Source of the DNA: JABDGM01 sp046349975
GTDB taxonomy: Bacteria; Planctomycetota; Planctomycetia; Pirellulales; Lacipirellulaceae
Length of the DNA: 64,000 nucleotides
NCBI GenBank assembly: GCA_046349975.1
Contig: JAXMBH010000009.1
Span: 1 to 64,000, forward strand
Direction: 5' to 3'
Under the pieces are notes generated by a model. It was given only the letters and a program-made list of their open reading frames with translations, had not been told where the DNA came from and ran no database searches. Shown here piece by piece: positions 60,564 through 64,000 of this stretch (positions within the stretch are counted from its first letter, which is position 1; the number at the start of each line of letters is the position of its first letter). The position numbers and the translations under genes are program-made.

Positions 60564-61574
60564 TTAACGTTGCCGCCACTTCCGCAACGCTTCGAGCGTC
60601 CGCTCCATGTCGGCGGCGAGCGGTGCTACGAACTCCATCCGTTCACCGCTTGTCGGATGCGTGACGAGCAAACGATGCGCATGCAGACCATGCCGCTCCA
60701 ACAAAGGCGGCGAATTGGCTGCCGTCTGTGCAACAGCTGCATCATGCCCCAACTGCCCGCGCGGAATCAACTCCGCTTCCGTTAGCACGGCCCGCCCGCC
60801 GTATAATCGATCGCACAATACCGGGTGACGAATATGCGCCAAATGCAGCCGAATCTGGTGCGTTCGCCCGGTTTTGGGCAACGCCCGCAGAAATGCGAAG
60901 CCAACGAACCGCTCGATCACTTCATAATCTGTCACGGCCGGCCGGGCCTCCGGGTCACTCCGCCGAATCGCCTTCTTCTCGCGCACTTTGGGATGATCGC
61001 CAATCGGCACATCGATGCGCTCGCGATCCATCTCCGGCACGCCTGCCACGATCGCGAGATACTCTTTTTGCACCTTGCGAGCTTTGAATTGTGCCGCGAG
61101 CGCATCGTGCGCTATGTCATCTTTCGCCACCACGATGACGCCGCTCGTATCCCGATCGAGCCGGTGCACAATTCCCGGCCTTGTCGGCCCGCCCCGCCCA
61201 CTCAACGGGCCGAAGTGATGCGCGAGCGCACTCGCGAGCGTGCCTTCCCAATGCCCCTTGGCCGGATGCACGATCATGCCCGCCGGCTTGTCGACGACGA
61301 TAATCGCAGCATCTTCGTGCAGAATCGTGAGCGGAATCTCCTGCGGCACCGGCCCCTCGCGCGGCACATCGATCCGCCGCACTTCAATCGACTCGCCGCC
61401 CTCGAGCCGCAGCGACGCCTTCGCCGCTGCACCGCTGACCAACACATGACCGGCCTCAATCGCCCGCTGCACATTCGCCCGACTGATCGGCGCGAACCGC
61501 GCTGTAAGAAACACGTCCAGACGCCGCCCGACGTCTTCATCACCAACAACAAAAACCCGCGGCCAATCGTTCAC
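60564..61574 (-). CDS. rluD: RluD-type 23S rRNA pseudouridine synthase
   Basis: A 336-residue RluA-family synthase. An S4 RNA-binding domain (about 1-65; RRLDVFLTARFAPISRANVQ) precedes the catalytic domain with GIVHRLDRDTSGVIVVAKD (catalytic Asp), KARKVQKEYLAIVAG and GRTHQIRLHLAHI. RluD converts U1911/U1915/U1917 of E. coli 23S rRNA; the exact subfamily is inferred. GTG at 61574 is the best start; ATG at 61631 is 19 codons upstream with unlike sequence. Confidence 0.9.
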   Translation of the reverse strand: MNDWPRVFVVGDEDVGRRLDVFLTARFAPISRANVQRAIEAGHVLVSGAAAKASLRLEGGESIEVRRIDVPREGPVPQEIPLTILHEDAAIIVVDKPAGMIVHPAKGHWEGTLASALAHHFGPLSGRGGPTRPGIVHRLDRDTSGVIVVAKDDIAHDALAAQFKARKVQKEYLAIVAGVPEMDRERIDVPIGDHPKVREKKAIRRSDPEARPAVTDYEVIERFVGFAFLRALPKTGRTHQIRLHLAHIRHPVLCDRLYGGRAVLTEAELIPRGQLGHDAAVAQTAANSPPLLERHGLHAHRLLVTHPTSGERMEFVAPLAADMERTLEALRKWRQR

Positions 61575-61635
61575 GGAAATTCCACACCCTAAGCCCCGTC
61601 GCCATTCCTTTAGCCCGTTGCTACTCGGCATTCAT

Positions 61636-61718
61636 ATCAGCCGCCGGCTCTGCCGGGGGTTCGCTATGCAGGGATTGTTAATTCCACAAAAAACCCCCGG
61701 CAAAGCCGGGGGCTGACT
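61636..61718. repeat. REP/BIME-like inverted pair, family D
   Basis: CAGCCGCCGGCTCTGCCGG and, inverted, CCCCCGGCAAAGCCGGGGGC about 32 bases later, upstream of the rluD start. Confidence 0.75.
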
Positions 61719-61761
61719 GTTGAATCGTTACGCACGGCTGCACCATGGCGCGGCGAAGATT

Positions 61762-62721
61762 TTACTTCGCCGCCTTCTCATCGTTCGCAGCAGCCGGTGG
61801 CGCACCGCCACCGATCGCCCCGTCGCCTGCCTTCGGCTCCGCCGGATTCGCTGACGCACCTTCACTTGGCGTGCCCGCCGGCGGAGTTGCCGGCGCGTCC
61901 GACTTCGTCTCCGCACCTGCCGGCTGCTCGCCCTTCGGCGCTGCATCAGCTGCCGAATCCTTCGTCATCGTCTTGAGCAGGTCATCGAGCGTCTGCGACG
62001 CGTTCTTCTCAGTTTCTGGCGTTCCCGCCGCGCCAGTTGTTCCCGGCAATGCAATTTCGCCGGGTGTGAACTCCGGCTGCTTGCCCGGCACGCCCGGACC
62101 CATTGGCGCCCGCGAAACGGGGGCTTGTGCCGTCGCCAGCCACGCGTAGGTTTCTTTTGCTTCCGGCTTCGACAGCCGCTCGGCTTGTTCCTTGGCGTAC
62201 TTTTCGAACGGCCCCGTTACTTGATCGTATTGGCCCTTCGCCTTATCGAGTTCGTTCTGCATTTCGTACACGCGCGCCAGGCCCAGGTGTGCCCGGCCGG
62301 TGATCATCGGATCACTCGAAGTTTCCAGCACGCTTTGATATCTGCCCGCTGCTTTATTCAGCGCCTCGTTCGCGAGCGTGCGATTGGCAATGTATGCCCG
62401 CGACGCCAGGAACACCTGCCCATCAGCCCAAGTGAGATCGGCCATCCGCTGCATGCCGGTGCCCTGGTTTTCCTCGGCCGCTTGGCGAAGCTGCTCCAAA
62501 TTCGGCGGTACTGCCGCGACCGCCTGATTGAACGAGTCCCAAGCCTCGCTCTTCTTGGCAGAGGACATGTTCGACAGGTACGACCAGAGGAATAGAATCG
62601 CAATCAGCGCCACGCCGCCGAACGCCGCCTTCGCCAGGTACGGCTTGTACCGCTCGATGTAGACTTCGAGGTTGTGCGCGAGCGCGTTCGTTTCCAATTC
62701 ATGCCGATGGGCAGATTTCAT
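61762..62721 (-). CDS. Membrane-anchored TPR-like protein
   Basis: A 319-residue protein with one N-terminal transmembrane helix (about residues 35-55, AFGGVALIAILFLWSYLS) and a helical repeat region with MADLTWADGQVFLASRAYIA, GRYQSVLETS and RAHLGLARVYEMQNE, similar to YfgM/tetratricopeptide_2-type ancillary membrane proteins. The last 100 residues are Ala/Pro/Gly-rich. YfgM helps envelope protein folding in E. coli; a similar role here is inference. ATG at 62721 is chosen since the 66 upstream residues are unlike the family. Confidence 0.72.
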   Translation of the reverse strand: MKSAHRHELETNALAHNLEVYIERYKPYLAKAAFGGVALIAILFLWSYLSNMSSAKKSEAWDSFNQAVAAVPPNLEQLRQAAEENQGTGMQRMADLTWADGQVFLASRAYIANRTLANEALNKAAGRYQSVLETSSDPMITGRAHLGLARVYEMQNELDKAKGQYDQVTGPFEKYAKEQAERLSKPEAKETYAWLATAQAPVSRAPMGPGVPGKQPEFTPGEIALPGTTGAAGTPETEKNASQTLDDLLKTMTKDSAADAAPKGEQPAGAETKSDAPATPPAGTPSEGASANPAEPKAGDGAIGGGAPPAAANDEKAAK

Positions 62722-63080
62722 CGCTACTTTCCAATCGAACCAGCAGTAAACGGTGACACGTCCATGCCACGCATGAACACGATGCGTAGCGCAATTTAAG
62801 GATGCCTGCGATACCTTTGCGCAATGGCAAAGTGAGGGGCGAGCGTGCCTCGCCGGCACGACACCATACAATCGACAAAACCGACGTATCTTCCTTACTG
62901 CCTGAAGTTTACGGCTCATGGCGAATTATCGCAAGGGCGGCTAGCAGGTCTCCGATTTCACGATTACGTTGAAGTGCCTCGCAAAAACAAAGCCGCCAAT
63001 GGTAGTTGAACTCGCCCGAGTCTGCCGCTGCCGTCGACGCAAAATCCCCTCGCGATCGCTCGCACCAGAAACGGATTTCC
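62722..63080. other. Divergent spacer, no gene seen
   Basis: 359 bases. GGCGAGCGTGCCTCGCCGGCAC at about 62837-62858 contains a hairpin. No clear promoter was recognised for either side. Confidence 0.35.
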
Positions 63081-64000
63081 ATGCCCGCCGATCTCAATCC
63101 GCCGCAACTTGCCGCCGTCCGCACGCTGAGGGGCCCGCTGCTGGTCCTCGCCGGCGCCGGCACCGGCAAGACGCGCGTCGTCACATACCGCATTGCCGAG
63201 CTCATCCGCCACCGCACGAAACCCGAGCGGATTCTCGCCGTCACATTCACCAAGAAAGCCGCCGGCGAAATGCAGGAACGCGCCAGCGCGCTGCTCTCCA
63301 AATCGCGCACCGGCATGCGCGGCAAGGCTCCTTCGAAATTGGCGTCAAAATCGCGCAAAGACAAAGACACTCCGCGCCCCGAAATATCCACCTTCCATTC
63401 GCTGTGCGTCCGCATTCTTCGCCGCCACATCACGCATCTCGGCTTCCCCGAGAAGTTCGTCATCTGCGATCGCAACGAACAAGAAAGCCAGGCCCGCACT
63501 GCGCTTCGCGAACTCCGCGCCCCATCGGCCGCCCTCGCTCCGGGCGACCTGCTCTCACTCGTGAGCCGCTGGAAAAGTGCCTCGGTGCGCCCGCAACAGG
63601 CGATGGAAGCCGCCCAAACCGAACGCGATCAACTCGCCGCCGCCGCCTACCGTCGTTACCAGGAGAATCTCAAGCGCGTCGGCGCGGTCGACTTCGACGA
63701 TCTCCTGCTCCACACCGAAGAACTCTTCGCTAAATTCCCCGCCGTGCGCCGTGCCGAAGCTGGCCGCTTCGACCACGTGCTCATCGACGAGTATCAAGAC
63801 ACCAACCGCAGCCAGTACGAAATCGTGAAGGCCCTCGCCAGCGGCCATCGCAACCTCTGCGTCGTGGGCGACGATGACCAATCCATCTACGGCTGGCGTG
63901 GTGCTGAGGTGACCCATATCCTCCGCTTCAAGCACGATTGGCCCGACGCCAAAGTCGTCCGCCTCGAAGACAACTACCGCTCCTCCGCCGCGATCCTCGC
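63081..64000 (+). CDS. UvrD/PcrA-type DNA helicase, 3' end outside window
   Basis: The frame from ATG 63081 stays open to the window end (about 306 codons). It is a superfamily 1A helicase: LNPPQLAAV (Q motif), LAGAGTGKTRV (Walker A), ILAVTFTKKAAGEM (Ia), FDHVLIDEYQDTNRSQY (DExx box), VVGDDDQSIYGWRGA (motif III) and LEDNYRS (IV). Such 3'-5' helicases unwind DNA in repair and replication. A Lys/Arg/Ser-rich insert (about residues 78-98) after motif Ia looks unusual. The 2B and C-terminal domains are not seen. Confidence 0.93.
   Translation, partial: MPADLNPPQLAAVRTLRGPLLVLAGAGTGKTRVVTYRIAELIRHRTKPERILAVTFTKKAAGEMQERASALLSKSRTGMRGKAPSKLASKSRKDKDTPRPEISTFHSLCVRILRRHITHLGFPEKFVICDRNEQESQARTALRELRAPSAALAPGDLLSLVSRWKSASVRPQQAMEAAQTERDQLAAAAYRRYQENLKRVGAVDFDDLLLHTEELFAKFPAVRRAEAGRFDHVLIDEYQDTNRSQYEIVKALASGHRNLCVVGDDDQSIYGWRGAEVTHILRFKHDWPDAKVVRLEDNYRSSAAIL

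Overview
The window looks like a 64 kb piece of a Planctomycetota chromosome, most likely Pirellulales. No rRNA or marker phylogeny is available, so this is inferred from gene content. The clues are a membrane-anchored Ser/Thr kinase with DMG instead of DFG, a Tat-exported TIM-barrel sugar epimerase, a ThuA protein, a beta-helix protein ending in a dockerin-like segment plus PEP-CTERM, a remnant of a DUF1501 protein, a YYPPG-type short lipoprotein, divergent Mur enzymes, and many dispersed palindromic repeats. The DNA is GC-rich, with mostly short operons and frequent strand switches.

Layout. 1-4.8 kb: the 3' part of a TPR protein, a CelD/BcsL-type acetyltransferase, a PncC-like/NadD-like fusion, a ROK sugar kinase and a BFD-type [2Fe-2S] protein. 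4.9-8.7 kb (minus): a TlpA-like thioredoxin lipoprotein and a Rieske/cytochrome b-c pair (bc-type complex). 9.4-12 kb: a small membrane protein, the DUF1501 remnant, a DUF1338 dioxygenase-like protein and a ThuA protein. 12-17.6 kb: a short flagellin-like protein, a membrane J-domain protein, a large TPR protein with a degenerate CHAT domain, and a small lipoprotein. 18-22 kb: an EF-hand protein, a DUF4142 protein with a strong terminator, an unexplained structured region and an ECF sigma factor. 23-30 kb: a TetR regulator divergent from an MddA-like methyltransferase, tRNA-Val, an aldose epimerase, a small cytochrome c, a POT transporter and the Ser/Thr kinase. 30-36 kb: isocitrate dehydrogenase, the sugar epimerase, a ribbon-helix-helix-like protein, RNase P RNA, and a PIN toxin/antitoxin operon. 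36-43 kb: a YhcC-type radical SAM protein, an FHA protein, RsgA, the beta-helix protein and a cupin. 42-48 kb: MurG-like and MurE-like proteins, an HTH-PTS EIIA fusion, an unknown protein and an ImmA/IrrE-like protein. 48-64 kb: RimO, PgsA, CPBP protease, DUF167, a class II aldolase, a GNAT protein, PurN, IleRS, an acidic protein, a PIG-L deacetylase, MscL, an RluD-type synthase, a TPR membrane protein and the 5' part of a UvrD/PcrA helicase.

The genes are mainly housekeeping: translation and RNA modification (ileS, rimO, rsgA, rluD, rnpB, tRNA), cell envelope (mur, pgsA, mscL), respiration (Rieske/cyt b) and central metabolism (icd, ROK, purN). The most unusual feature is the repeats. At least a dozen families of hairpin-forming or inverted repeats fill the spacers, and several have entered functional genes. 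ileS carries four in-frame insertions, the radical SAM gene one, the acidic protein and the gene at 46.7 kb also carry copies, and RNase P RNA has a roughly 100-nt inverted-repeat extension near the expected P12 position.
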